From a virus: 33,139 nucleotides of DNA. The stretch lies in the IMG/VR virus record IMGVR_UViG_3300020204_000209, positions 1-33,139 of that record, one strand, 5' to 3'. Below the pieces are notes generated by a model. It was not told where the DNA came from and made no database searches. It saw only the letters and a program-made list of their open reading frames with translations. The stretch's first letter is position 1. Each line of letters opens with the position of its first letter. The translations under genes and the position numbers were made by a program. Below are positions 17,201-26,497 of this stretch, in pieces.

Positions 17201-20200
17201 TCTATCTTCATATACATAATCTCCAACTAAAATGTCGGTACTACCAAATGTCGTATATCCAATACCATTTCCAATTTCAAATTCTTCGGAGTATACTTTG
17301 ACTTTTGTCTGAATATTATATGGAGGAATATGAATCAATCTTAATTCATCGTTGAATATTTTAACATCAAACTCTCCAAGAACATCCTCATCAAAATAAG
17401 TATAACCATATCTGCCAACATAAGCGTTTGTTCCGTCATGAATACAATTCAAAGTTAATGTTCCAATATCATTGTTTTCATTTTTTACTTCGATAAAATA
17501 CTTAACTGATCTATATTCTCTTTTATCATTTGATACTATCAAAACTTCTGGAGATGGTATCTGAGTAAATGCGGAATTTTCTATATATGAAGATCTAACC
17601 TTAACAGAACCGTTTCCATCATCCGGATTTGGAGTTATATAAGTTGTAAATCCAGATATAGTTTCTGTAGTTACACCAACAGCATATAAACGCACAGATG
17701 CTGTAGTGGTAGCTATACCAACATTTAAAGAGAAATTAATATCTACTTTACCTGTTATTGGATTTAATATGCTATTAAATTCGCCCAAATCTCTAAATGT
17801 ATGAACAGAACCATAATCACTATAAATGATATCTTTATCATGTTCTACTAAAATATTACCTTCGACCGAAAGATAATCTTTGCTACCAACAGGTATTAAA
17901 TAATTTGAAGTTGCAGTTCCAACTTGTGCTATAAAATTGAATGAAGTATATTTGTTTGAATCGAAACCAACTATTTGAACCGGAACACTTGGTTCTAAAA
18001 CAATATTTTGTGATATTGAGATTCTATCAATAAATCCAACTTCTACAGTATCACTTGTCGTTAAATCATCTCTTAAACCAATTCTATACACCTTTATGTA
18101 AATATTTGTGTTTTGATCGAATGGAGTAAACCGAACCTCAATAAACCCTCTTTCAACAAAAGCATTTAAAGTTCCAAAAGGAAGATTATTAAATGTTCCT
18201 GTGTAATCATTAATGTAAACATCAAAATTATTATGAACTAGCAAAAATTCAGCTAATTCGTACTGTTTTTTTCTTGGATCGTAAAATTGTATGATATATT
18301 TACAACTTCTAACAGTGTTTCCATAGAAAGAATCTATAATAGTGTAAACGAAATTATCTGCATTACTTCTAAATTCACCACTCACATCATCTATAACAAT
18401 CACTCTGTTCTTTTCGGATCTGAAGAAATCTGTTAATTGTTTGCCATTAAAGAATATATTCTGAGAACAAGATCCAATATAATCCTCCGTTACTAAATCA
18501 TAATCTGGTATTCTTTCGACATCTTGAATACTACTTAAATCGATGATACTCACTATAGTTGAAGCAGATCCTGCAACATTTGGCAGAGAAGATGAAAGAA
18601 CATTCAAATCACTGAACTTTTTATAACCAGCAGTATGAATTAAACTATCTACTTGCTCGTCCCACCCTGCAATGTTAACTTCTGATTTAATCGAATATGA
18701 GAATTTTTGATAGTAATTGTTGTCATGCAGTCTCTGGAAAGAATTTCCTGTTTTTCCAGTCTCCTTCAAACTACCTCTAGCATTGGTAGACATTTCAGAA
18801 ACTTGATAAAAACCTTCAGAACTATCAACATTTTTAATCTTGGCTATAGCACCTGTGGATTTACTTTTAATTAAATCATTTACATTCAATTTTCCATCCA
18901 ACTTATTAACTCTAAGAGTTAATGTATTTCCATCCCATCCAAAATTTTCCAGGACAGAGGCTGAACCTTGTGGGAAAGTAATAATTTCATTTTTAAGAAA
19001 AACTTCAGATTCATTTCCTTCAATATAGTTCAATTCAAATTGAGGTAGTAAGGATTCTTTTACAACTCTTCCAAAACTAGTGTCAAATAATCCACATGTC
19101 GTGATACCAGCAATTTTATAAGAAATAGTTGCTTGATCAGCAACACCCACATTTGGATTTATTGTCTCGATAGTAAAATAAGAATATTTGTAATTATTTG
19201 AGTTATATCCTGACCCAGTTCCATCTACAATTTTTACACCCTCAACGAAAACAACATCACCAACCTCAAATGGGAAATTATTCGCAGTAAATCCCTCAGA
19301 TGGTGTTTGTAATGTAAGAGTTGCTATTTCTGATGTAGTATTATAAGAAGCATTTATAACATTAATGCCATTATCGTTATTTAAACATATTGGCGTAATA
19401 TTGGTTTTGGATAATCCAAAACCACCATTTATAAGAGTGACAGAACTAACAGAAGATCCGTCCAGATTCGCAAATGCAATTATTTCTGAATTAATAGCAT
19501 CAGTTTCTCTATTATAGAAAATGATATCCGGTGCTCTCAAATAATTTTGTCCTCCATATTTTACATTTATTGATTGTAGTTTATAGAATTCATCTAATTG
19601 AAGAACTGTTGGGATATCTGCAACTGGTTTTAGTGTTTTATCTGAATTAAATTCAAATCCAATTGTACCAATATTTACTTTCTTAATTTTTCCAATATTT
19701 TTGCCTGAGATTAATAGATCAGCATTTGACCCATTTTTGCTCTTTATGGAAATAAATTTTGGTGTTGCCTTTAAATTTTTTCCATATTGTAAAATATTAA
19801 TATTTTGAATCGGGCCTTCATATGTTTGTGAAGACAGAACATAATAATTATTACTCGACAATTGATCAAAATTATAATAATTTTTTTCTGGTATCTGAGT
19901 TAAGTTAACAGAAAATTCTTTATCCGTTAATTTTTTTATATTAAAAATTTTATTATAAGAACTTTCTATTATTTCTACTTTATTTGTGTTTGGATTTTTT
20001 ACATATCTATTTGGTAAAATATTTAATTTGTCAAATTCTTTGTTTATTTTTATTAATTCAACATTTGAAGGAACTAATTGATAATAAAATATGGTTGGAT
20101 AATTTTTATTTAATTTTAAAGTGACCAAAGCATTGGAATCAAATCCAGGTCTTCCAACTCTCAATATTTCACTCTCGCTTGTAGTTTCAGTAGAATCAAA

Positions 20201-23200
20201 CGATGTAGAAAAATCGGAATCCTTAAAGAACTTCAAATCCAAATTAGTTAAACTTTGATGAGAAACGCCAAAACCTACAGATTCATACTTATAAACATCT
20301 AATTTTGGATTAACTAAACTTAACCTATGAGTAGTTGCATTTCCACCATTACTAGTAAAACTAATATTTTGTGGATTAAACAGTTGAGTATCATAATAAT
20401 GCTCCAATAGTTTTATAAAATTATCTGAAATTCTAACAACATAATAAATCTCATTATTTCTTAGAGGATTTGCTACACTAGAAGATTCGTAAACTACTTC
20501 ATCACCAGTTTTAAATTGATGATTTGGTATATTAATAGTATTATTTTCCAAATCAATATCCAATCCAGTAAACTGTTTGGGATTTATAATTAACTTTCTT
20601 ATGTGATTATTATACTCAACTTCATAATGTTTTTGTTCTATTTTTGACTTAATATCAATTTGTAGTCTATCATCGTCTTCCAATAAATGAGAATCTAAGC
20701 AATTAAAGACTGCATCATGCTTTATGACATTGCATTTTGAAATTGTTTTAATAGTTTCTAGAGAATGATTATCGCCAGATCCAAAATTTTTAAAATAAAG
20801 CGGATATGGAGTTTGTGATGTATTAATGCCTATGAAACTTCCTTCTGATCCGATGCCAATTGGAGAAGTTGATAATCCAACGAAATCTTTGCCAAAGTTT
20901 ATAGCATAAACTATAGAATTATTTTGTAAATTAAATAATACATTATTCTCTACATTAGTTGATACTCCTATTGAAGAACCTTCATCGCATGAATATAATA
21001 ATTTTTCTCCAGTTTTTAGGCTATGATTTGGTACATAAATTGACTGTAGTTTAACTTCTCTATCAACAACATTCCCCAAAGAAATATAGGTTAAAAATGT
21101 AGAAATCCCCACAGTACCAACACCGACTGTTTGTTTGGGTATAAAGTTAAATTTTTTGATTTTATCATCTAAAAATGTAGAAGATAATGCTTTTTCAGTA
21201 TAGCATTTAAATAATCTACTTTTAAGAATAACATTTTCCCCAGAAGTGTGAGATGATCCCACTGTATTTCTATATAATCTTTTGACATACAGAGAATTTT
21301 CTTTTTCATTAATATCCAATACTTCAAATTCTTCAGATCCAATACCAACCACATTATCACTTACATTATTAAAAGGCAATACTGAAGAATTAAGATATAT
21401 TGATGTAGTTATTCCCGTAACTGAAGTATTTGCCAGAGAAACACGTAACTGAGATGAGACTGTTGGAACTGAAATTTTATTAAATCCCTCAAAAGTTTTG
21501 TATTCTAACGAAGTGTTATATATTTCAATAATGTCGTTCGTTTTTAGTTCATGAGGTTGAGTGCATACTCCAGTCAAAACATTACTAGAATAAGATATGT
21601 TAACATCATTAAAATTAGTTTGTTTGTAACTAACTGAAGAAATTCCAACGCCCATTAAAGAGCCAACATCTAATGATACTGGAATTGAGGATCCAGTATT
21701 TGCCATATCGACCACAACAGAATCACCTATTTTATATCCAGTTCCTTTATTGAGAACAGTTACTGCATCTATTGATCCAACAGATGTTTTTGAAATTTTA
21801 CATTCTATTTCGGTTTTGTTCTGCGGTTGTATACAATACTCATAAACACTATTTGACTTGCCAAATTTGTATGGATATGTATTTCTCACAATATTCAATT
21901 TGTTTAATTCTGGTGATTGTTGATTTAGATCATACTTCAAATTCTCTCTAACTGGTTCTGAGTAGTATGTGTTTCCTATCACATATGGAAAAACTGGTTC
22001 TTTAAATCCAGAAAATCTTGTATTAGATCCTTTTATGTCGGGACTAAAGGTGCAAAAATATGCATAAGTTCCATTTGGAAATTCTGGAGTTACACAAAAT
22101 CTCCCGTTATGCTCATCAAGATCACCAGTTCCTTGATACTCAAAATCCTCAACTAATAGACCAGGTGGAAAAAGATCAGTATCTGGACCATCTTTTCTAT
22201 TAGTTCCTATGGTTACTATCTGTTTATAACCACTCGTCATCAATTTAGTACCACCACCAATGTTTGTAACATAACCATACGGACCATAAATTGGGTTTCC
22301 ATCATACGCCCACCCAATTATGGGGGAATGTTCATTATCACCACTTCTATCAGTTTCTACCTTTTTATTTGGGTCTATTTCAAGATCTGAATTTTTTCCA
22401 AATCCTCCATTTGTCTTTAAAATCTTTCTTAATTTTCGGGGTGCATATAGTGATCCATATTTTAATCCAAGATCTACATCAGTGCTTTGAATTATGAATC
22501 CATCATCATCGGAGAATCTATTTTTATTTCTTTCAAACAGATTGATTGTCCAAGTTTGTATGGACGGTTTTAAAACGCAGTCAGATCCAATTGGATTAAC
22601 AACAATAGTTGTACTTTCGCTGTATCCTAAACCTCCAAATACAACCACTATCGAATCCAATTTTCCATCTTTTACGACAGATACTAAATTGGCGCCAATA
22701 CCTTCCCCATAATTGTTTAAAATTAAATCTGGAGGAGATGTATATCCACTGCCAGGATCTTTTATGATTACATATTTTATTTCTCCATTTTGAATTACGG
22801 GTTCAACAACAGCTCTTGATCCACTATCTACATTAATTTTTGGGAAAGGAACAAAAGATGTGTCTAAATCAATTACATTTTCTTCTGATCCATAATTTTT
22901 ACCCCCATTCAATATAGAAATCGTTGTTATTTCTCCTCTAACTATAGGGTCTCCATACGCAGATCCGCCATAGTTTAATGGGATATTTGATTCAACATCT
23001 ATTTTTAATTCTATAGGTGGATAATTAAAAGTATGCTTACCAGAACCAATACCTAAAAATTTTATATACTTTTTCTCATCGTAATACTTATAATATGATT
23101 CTGTGTTTATTCCTATTTTTGAAAGTCTAAAATTATTCTTATCATAGACTGTCACAAGATATTTTTCTTCAGAAACTAAACCATTAATTGGTGTTGCATT

Positions 23201-26200
23201 GGATTTATATGTTAAAACATCTTTATCCTCATAATCATGATTAGAAATATTAATTAGGTGGTCTATGGTATTAATACCAACAACAGCGCCAGATATTATA
23301 TGATCCGTATCAACAATTCTTTCTTTACTTCTATAATTTTTTCCAGGATTTACTACGACTATTTCGGATATTATTTGCTTTGCTGATGTAGACTTAAATG
23401 ATTGACGGCCTGTTCCGAAACCAACAATGTCAATTGAGTTTATATTATTGAGTGCATCATCTCTTTTCCCGTGCAATTTAAATTCAGTTGCGGAAACTAC
23501 GGAGACATAGTAAAAAGCGTTATTTATTAACTGAGTTGATATCCCAGAGGAAATTCTTATTGGAGTATTTCCGAAAGAATTATAAACTACTTCATCTCCA
23601 TTTCTAAATTTATGGAAAGATGGAATTCTAAATTTATCATTTACTGTGTCAATTATACTAATTGTAGAACCAACCGAAACATATCCAGTAACACCGGCAT
23701 CAAAGAAAATTTCATGAGATATTTTACTCAATTTTGCATTTAACACACAACCTGATCCATTTCCACCAGTTAATGATATTTTTGGTTCGCCAATAATATC
23801 AAAACCAACATCAGTTAAAGCTATACCAACCACTTTTCCATTTATTGATGGTCTAGCTATAGCTCCAAATCCATTATTATCTACAATAGAAATGTTTGGT
23901 ATGTTTACCGCATCATAATTTTTCCCACCATTCAATACTTCTATATTATCAATTTTCCCATAGTGAATTCTTTGCGGCGATTTGTAATTTAATATCTCAA
24001 CACCATTAACAAACATTCCCAAAGCACCATGTTCCGTAATTTTGGGATCTAGAGAAAACTCTTTTTTTAACGGAAATGCTTTAAATAATTTTTGACCTTT
24101 AATGGACTTTCCTGCCAAATTGCCGGGAATTAATTGATGAAAATCAGTTGCACTTCTATTACCAGTTATATTTACAAAAGAATTTGATCTTACGCCATTT
24201 CTTGTTAATGATAATCCCAATGTATTGCTATCATATCTTATGACATAATAAAATCCCGTGTTTATTCCAGCAAGTGGTGGATATGTAACATCAAACTCTC
24301 CAAAACCTATAACTAATGGTTCTGTTCTATCTTTGGGAGTATAAAAAACAAAGTCCCCACTAAAGAATCCATGATCTGGTATTTCAATTCTAGAATCATT
24401 AACATTGTTAGGTACAAATTCTCTTATATTTTTTCCCGTTGTTATTTGATAAGAAGGTATAGACTCTGAAGAAACATAAACAAAATTATTATTATCTGAA
24501 TATGTATTTTGAACATTAGATATTAATGTATCCAAATCAGAAAATATGTGATCTCTATTATTTGTAGATCCAAATAATATTTTTCTTCTAATATCCCATT
24601 CTTTTGAATTGTCTATACCATCGGAAGGCATATCAAATGTAATTGTTTTTTCATTGTTTATAAATGTGACAGTACCTTCAGCATATACTTTGTTTGTTAA
24701 AACATCAATTAATTCAGCCTTATCTTCCAAAATCATTTGATGATCATCAAATGATGTCAATTTGACTGAATTTTGATTCGCGGCATCTATAGTTTTAACT
24801 CTACTTCTATTAGATACATTGTATACCCATGAAGAAAAATGATAATTTTTTGGATCTTCTATTTTTCCTATTGATTTTATTCTAATAGGATCATTATCTG
24901 CTAAATTAATTGGAACTGATGAAGATTCCAAAAATTCACCAACGAATTCTGCACCATCCAAAATACCAATTCCAGTATTTGATATAAGACCTTTAATTTT
25001 TCTGTCTTCTATTGTACCGATAATTTTTCCGTTTACTTTAGTTCCATCTAAAGATGTATTTGTTCCACTAATAACGCCAGTTCCAAAAATACTATTTGAA
25101 CCAATAACATAACCACTACCATTAACAAATCCAGTTACATTTAAACCAGAAGATTTTACTGCTCCGATTAACTTTGTAATTCCACCGGATTCATAATTTC
25201 CCAAAACGCCAGTTATTACAAATTCAACTTTTTTAGAGGTATCATTATTTTCATAAGAAAAAACAGAATGAATACCTCTAACAATGCTACCATCGGTAAA
25301 GTTTGATGGTAAAATTTCTCTACCAGGTTCAGGAGAATAGCACTCTAAAAATTGATTTATGTTTTTTGTTCTATATCCAACTCTTATCGATTGTACCCCG
25401 TCTTCAATAAAAAAGAATCCAGACTCTGGAAATGATATTGTAGAATCAACACTTATAGTTCTAACATCTCCTCTAGAGTATGATTGTGTTGTCAAAGTTT
25501 TTGGTGTGATAGTGAAATTACCTTCAATAGTACCATTTGTATTAATATCTCTATTATAACCAGACGATAAACTTATCAAATAGTATGGAACATTCGTTTC
25601 ATCTTTTCCAGCTTTAATAATATCCTTTCCAGAAAGATTTACATTATATGATAGAGATTCTACATCAGTAATAGAACCAGATGCATACTTAATATCAACA
25701 TTTGTGCTTTCTTCTTCCTGTATTAAAACTCCTCCTTTTATTTTTGTTGGATCGCCACTTAAACAACGACACACCAATCTTTCAACAATGTCATATTCAG
25801 AATCTGATGAAGAAAAAAGATACTCCTGTGGCTTAATAACATCTGCTTCTTGACTAAAAAGAATTCTGAATAGAATCTTTACGGATTCGTTTGTTCCCTT
25901 TGATTGATAAAAGTTTCTAATTTGTTTTAGTAAATTATTTTTATCTACACCATCAGCAATGGTTCTATCTCCTATTCCTGGAGCAAAAAGATACTTATAT
26001 TTTTTAAATAACTCTTGCGCAATTAATGCATTTAAATTTGTTACCGTAGAACCATTTTTATGATCAGTTGCAGTTGTGGTCTTAAAATTAACTTTTTCAC
26101 TATTGCCAGTAGATTTAAGCGCATCAATGCCACTAAATCCTCTAACACATCCAGTAAATGTGTTCGTTGTAATACCAGAATAATAAATGATTTCGTTATC

Positions 26201-26497
26201 AATTTTTATTAATCCATATTCTTCTGGCCAACCAAAAGTAGATTCAACTGCAATTTCTTTAGTTTGTGTAGTTATATCTGCGGTTAAAGTAGTTTTACCA
26301 TCAATAACTTCATTTGTATAGATATCGGGTCTTTTATATGAATCAATTGTGCGAGAAATATCTACAACTCCACCCTGGAATTCTTGGGATATGTAGTATT
26401 GCTTTAAAAAACCAACAAAGTTGCTATAATTTTCCGAAATGTGTTCCGGAAGAATTGATTTAATTGTCTGGTAAATTCTTGACTTATTATCCGTCAT
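14273..26497 (-). CDS. Giant baseplate-position protein (gp7 position) with YHYH-like domain, 4074 aa
   Basis: This ORF fills over a third of the window. It lies between gp6 and gp8, where T4 has gp7 (1032 aa as I recall), and its ATG overlaps the gp6 stop in ATGA. The N-terminus looks like cyanophage gp7-position proteins: ILPEHISENYSNFVGFLKQY, then LFAPGIGDRTIADGVDKNN, then IRNFYQSKGTNESVKILFRI. A beta module (VESTFGWPEEYGLIKIDNE, then TGCVRGFSG) is at about residues 75-125, and a second copy at about 3250-3330. Many GxxY-x-PP repeats follow (NGGKNYDAVNIPNISI, DPGSGYTSPPDLIL, SGGIGYTTTNPPKVTF). At about 1380-1480 is a YHYH-type domain (IGWAYDGNPIYGPYGYV, LDEHNGRFCVTPEFPNGTYA). Role as a wedge initiator/scaffold is inferred from position; the extra domains suggest a large baseplate decoration. 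The reading frame is uninterrupted. Confidence 0.85.
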   Translation of the reverse strand: MTDNKSRIYQTIKSILPEHISENYSNFVGFLKQYYISQEFQGGVVDISRTIDSYKRPDIYTNEVIDGKTTLTADITTQTKEIAVESTFGWPEEYGLIKIDNEIIYYSGITTNTFTGCVRGFSGIDALKSTGNSEKVNFKTTTATDHKNGSTVTNLNALIAQELFKKYKYLFAPGIGDRTIADGVDKNNLLKQIRNFYQSKGTNESVKILFRILFSQEADVIKPQEYLFSSSDSEYDIVERLVCRCLSGDPTKIKGGVLIQEEESTNVDIKYASGSITDVESLSYNVNLSGKDIIKAGKDETNVPYYLISLSSGYNRDINTNGTIEGNFTITPKTLTTQSYSRGDVRTISVDSTISFPESGFFFIEDGVQSIRVGYRTKNINQFLECYSPEPGREILPSNFTDGSIVRGIHSVFSYENNDTSKKVEFVITGVLGNYESGGITKLIGAVKSSGLNVTGFVNGSGYVIGSNSIFGTGVISGTNTSLDGTKVNGKIIGTIEDRKIKGLISNTGIGILDGAEFVGEFLESSSVPINLADNDPIRIKSIGKIEDPKNYHFSSWVYNVSNRSRVKTIDAANQNSVKLTSFDDHQMILEDKAELIDVLTNKVYAEGTVTFINNEKTITFDMPSDGIDNSKEWDIRRKILFGSTNNRDHIFSDLDTLISNVQNTYSDNNNFVYVSSESIPSYQITTGKNIREFVPNNVNDSRIEIPDHGFFSGDFVFYTPKDRTEPLVIGFGEFDVTYPPLAGINTGFYYVIRYDSNTLGLSLTRNGVRSNSFVNITGNRSATDFHQLIPGNLAGKSIKGQKLFKAFPLKKEFSLDPKITEHGALGMFVNGVEILNYKSPQRIHYGKIDNIEVLNGGKNYDAVNIPNISIVDNNGFGAIARPSINGKVVGIALTDVGFDIIGEPKISLTGGNGSGCVLNAKLSKISHEIFFDAGVTGYVSVGSTISIIDTVNDKFRIPSFHKFRNGDEVVYNSFGNTPIRISSGISTQLINNAFYYVSVVSATEFKLHGKRDDALNNINSIDIVGFGTGRQSFKSTSAKQIISEIVVVNPGKNYRSKERIVDTDHIISGAVVGINTIDHLINISNHDYEDKDVLTYKSNATPINGLVSEEKYLVTVYDKNNFRLSKIGINTESYYKYYDEKKYIKFLGIGSGKHTFNYPPIELKIDVESNIPLNYGGSAYGDPIVRGEITTISILNGGKNYGSEENVIDLDTSFVPFPKINVDSGSRAVVEPVIQNGEIKYVIIKDPGSGYTSPPDLILNNYGEGIGANLVSVVKDGKLDSIVVVFGGLGYSESTTIVVNPIGSDCVLKPSIQTWTINLFERNKNRFSDDDGFIIQSTDVDLGLKYGSLYAPRKLRKILKTNGGFGKNSDLEIDPNKKVETDRSGDNEHSPIIGWAYDGNPIYGPYGYVTNIGGGTKLMTSGYKQIVTIGTNRKDGPDTDLFPPGLLVEDFEYQGTGDLDEHNGRFCVTPEFPNGTYAYFCTFSPDIKGSNTRFSGFKEPVFPYVIGNTYYSEPVRENLKYDLNQQSPELNKLNIVRNTYPYKFGKSNSVYEYCIQPQNKTEIECKISKTSVGSIDAVTVLNKGTGYKIGDSVVVDMANTGSSIPVSLDVGSLMGVGISSVSYKQTNFNDVNISYSSNVLTGVCTQPHELKTNDIIEIYNTSLEYKTFEGFNKISVPTVSSQLRVSLANTSVTGITTSIYLNSSVLPFNNVSDNVVGIGSEEFEVLDINEKENSLYVKRLYRNTVGSSHTSGENVILKSRLFKCYTEKALSSTFLDDKIKKFNFIPKQTVGVGTVGISTFLTYISLGNVVDREVKLQSIYVPNHSLKTGEKLLYSCDEGSSIGVSTNVENNVLFNLQNNSIVYAINFGKDFVGLSTSPIGIGSEGSFIGINTSQTPYPLYFKNFGSGDNHSLETIKTISKCNVIKHDAVFNCLDSHLLEDDDRLQIDIKSKIEQKHYEVEYNNHIRKLIINPKQFTGLDIDLENNTINIPNHQFKTGDEVVYESSSVANPLRNNEIYYVVRISDNFIKLLEHYYDTQLFNPQNISFTSNGGNATTHRLSLVNPKLDVYKYESVGFGVSHQSLTNLDLKFFKDSDFSTSFDSTETTSESEILRVGRPGFDSNALVTLKLNKNYPTIFYYQLVPSNVELIKINKEFDKLNILPNRYVKNPNTNKVEIIESSYNKIFNIKKLTDKEFSVNLTQIPEKNYYNFDQLSSNNYYVLSSQTYEGPIQNINILQYGKNLKATPKFISIKSKNGSNADLLISGKNIGKIKKVNIGTIGFEFNSDKTLKPVADIPTVLQLDEFYKLQSINVKYGGQNYLRAPDIIFYNRETDAINSEIIAFANLDGSSVSSVTLINGGFGLSKTNITPICLNNDNGINVINASYNTTSEIATLTLQTPSEGFTANNFPFEVGDVVFVEGVKIVDGTGSGYNSNNYKYSYFTIETINPNVGVADQATISYKIAGITTCGLFDTSFGRVVKESLLPQFELNYIEGNESEVFLKNEIITFPQGSASVLENFGWDGNTLTLRVNKLDGKLNVNDLIKSKSTGAIAKIKNVDSSEGFYQVSEMSTNARGSLKETGKTGNSFQRLHDNNYYQKFSYSIKSEVNIAGWDEQVDSLIHTAGYKKFSDLNVLSSSLPNVAGSASTIVSIIDLSSIQDVERIPDYDLVTEDYIGSCSQNIFFNGKQLTDFFRSEKNRVIVIDDVSGEFRSNADNFVYTIIDSFYGNTVRSCKYIIQFYDPRKKQYELAEFLLVHNNFDVYINDYTGTFNNLPFGTLNAFVERGFIEVRFTPFDQNTNIYIKVYRIGLRDDLTTSDTVEVGFIDRISISQNIVLEPSVPVQIVGFDSNKYTSFNFIAQVGTATSNYLIPVGSKDYLSVEGNILVEHDKDIIYSDYGSVHTFRDLGEFNSILNPITGKVDINFSLNVGIATTTASVRLYAVGVTTETISGFTTYITPNPDDGNGSVKVRSSYIENSAFTQIPSPEVLIVSNDKREYRSVKYFIEVKNENNDIGTLTLNCIHDGTNAYVGRYGYTYFDEDVLGEFDVKIFNDELRLIHIPPYNIQTKVKVYSEEFEIGNGIGYTTFGSTDILVGDYVYEDRINRYRYSFALKHNTDSIFSKKIEPVGVATTSSNITFFKESGEADDHFFVTGEELKYSYAGISTERISITPISVAGIGNTDKLPDTVFAIKDTENTIRLAKSKSDALSGIALTITDVYLSNDPIEERQSLDAIEPNKRTIIQIDNIIQQPLTWTNISYSLNETIGGGTTTFSLSGITSIINGDIVKIDDEYMYVEGTNFPRVNDIIVRRGWMGTNLNFDSFHGIGSTVRLYKGDYNIVKDIIYFKDAPYGSNTVGSDFLSKSNIRANSSFQGRFFQKSSYDNNVIFDDISTQFTGIGRTFVLSVEGKPISGIALSESNSVVLLNNIFQKPSVDYEVDEIVGVSTNIIFNGRTDVLTGNRIISQLDVNKNDIPRGGIIISVGSSQGYGYQPLIKASGIATVSVAGTILGVNIGTSYYSPGAGYTNYTFPGSGYTQQIVAIQFDDPENNGNGASGYGVINSGIVTNVIITSGGIGYTTTNPPKVTFDSPIGYINLPLTGSSTGIGASVSVVVGQGSSVIDFNIVNNGYNYKIGDVLTPVGIPTNQNLPSFEPFEIIVTNVWYDKFSSWNVGNLELLVDISPKFDGIRRSFALERQGDVGVEPLSIEKGDYGAIDLASNLLVLLDGVLQQPRKDYNFNGGTVITFTEPPRKTYSCLIFFYRGEPGDTVFQDIDPPIEVGDELQLYKAGTQLFQEKEDKRTVVGINSSNSAKTSVYCGLGQSKDESTLRPVHLIRQKKDIYNLGEYESKKRLISEPNIRPTSNLIRSITASDAVLYLDSISENFNYDLRPSNGVKIISQDNDFEVDYINNISVSGGYGVIVGVGTSSTGINTTTPMVEFTLIKTEEIGTISSGIESGVYFTVSNSNVGTGLTSIEIEDGSQKIIGIGTTFMDNIYKVDNLVDTGTQVKVYCNVLSISGISSYPINGLATNGQYFGNYSWGRIQGSRSFTPKAFASYANEGIVGISSSPVVTRVLPFKVDV
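24732..24755. repeat. 24-bp perfect palindrome inside the giant baseplate gene
   Basis: Bases 24732-24755 read identically on both strands, centred on the GATC at 24742-24745 with arms ATCATTTGATGA. It encodes about residues 581-589 (SFDDHQMI). A perfect 24-bp palindrome is not expected by chance in 33 kb, although coding for Asp-Asp-His-Gln favours part of it. Confidence 0.9.

Noticed and set aside
23521-23528. ATAAATA late-promoter motif inside the giant baseplate gene
   Set aside because: Short AT-rich motif within coding sequence with no gene start downstream, so expected by chance.
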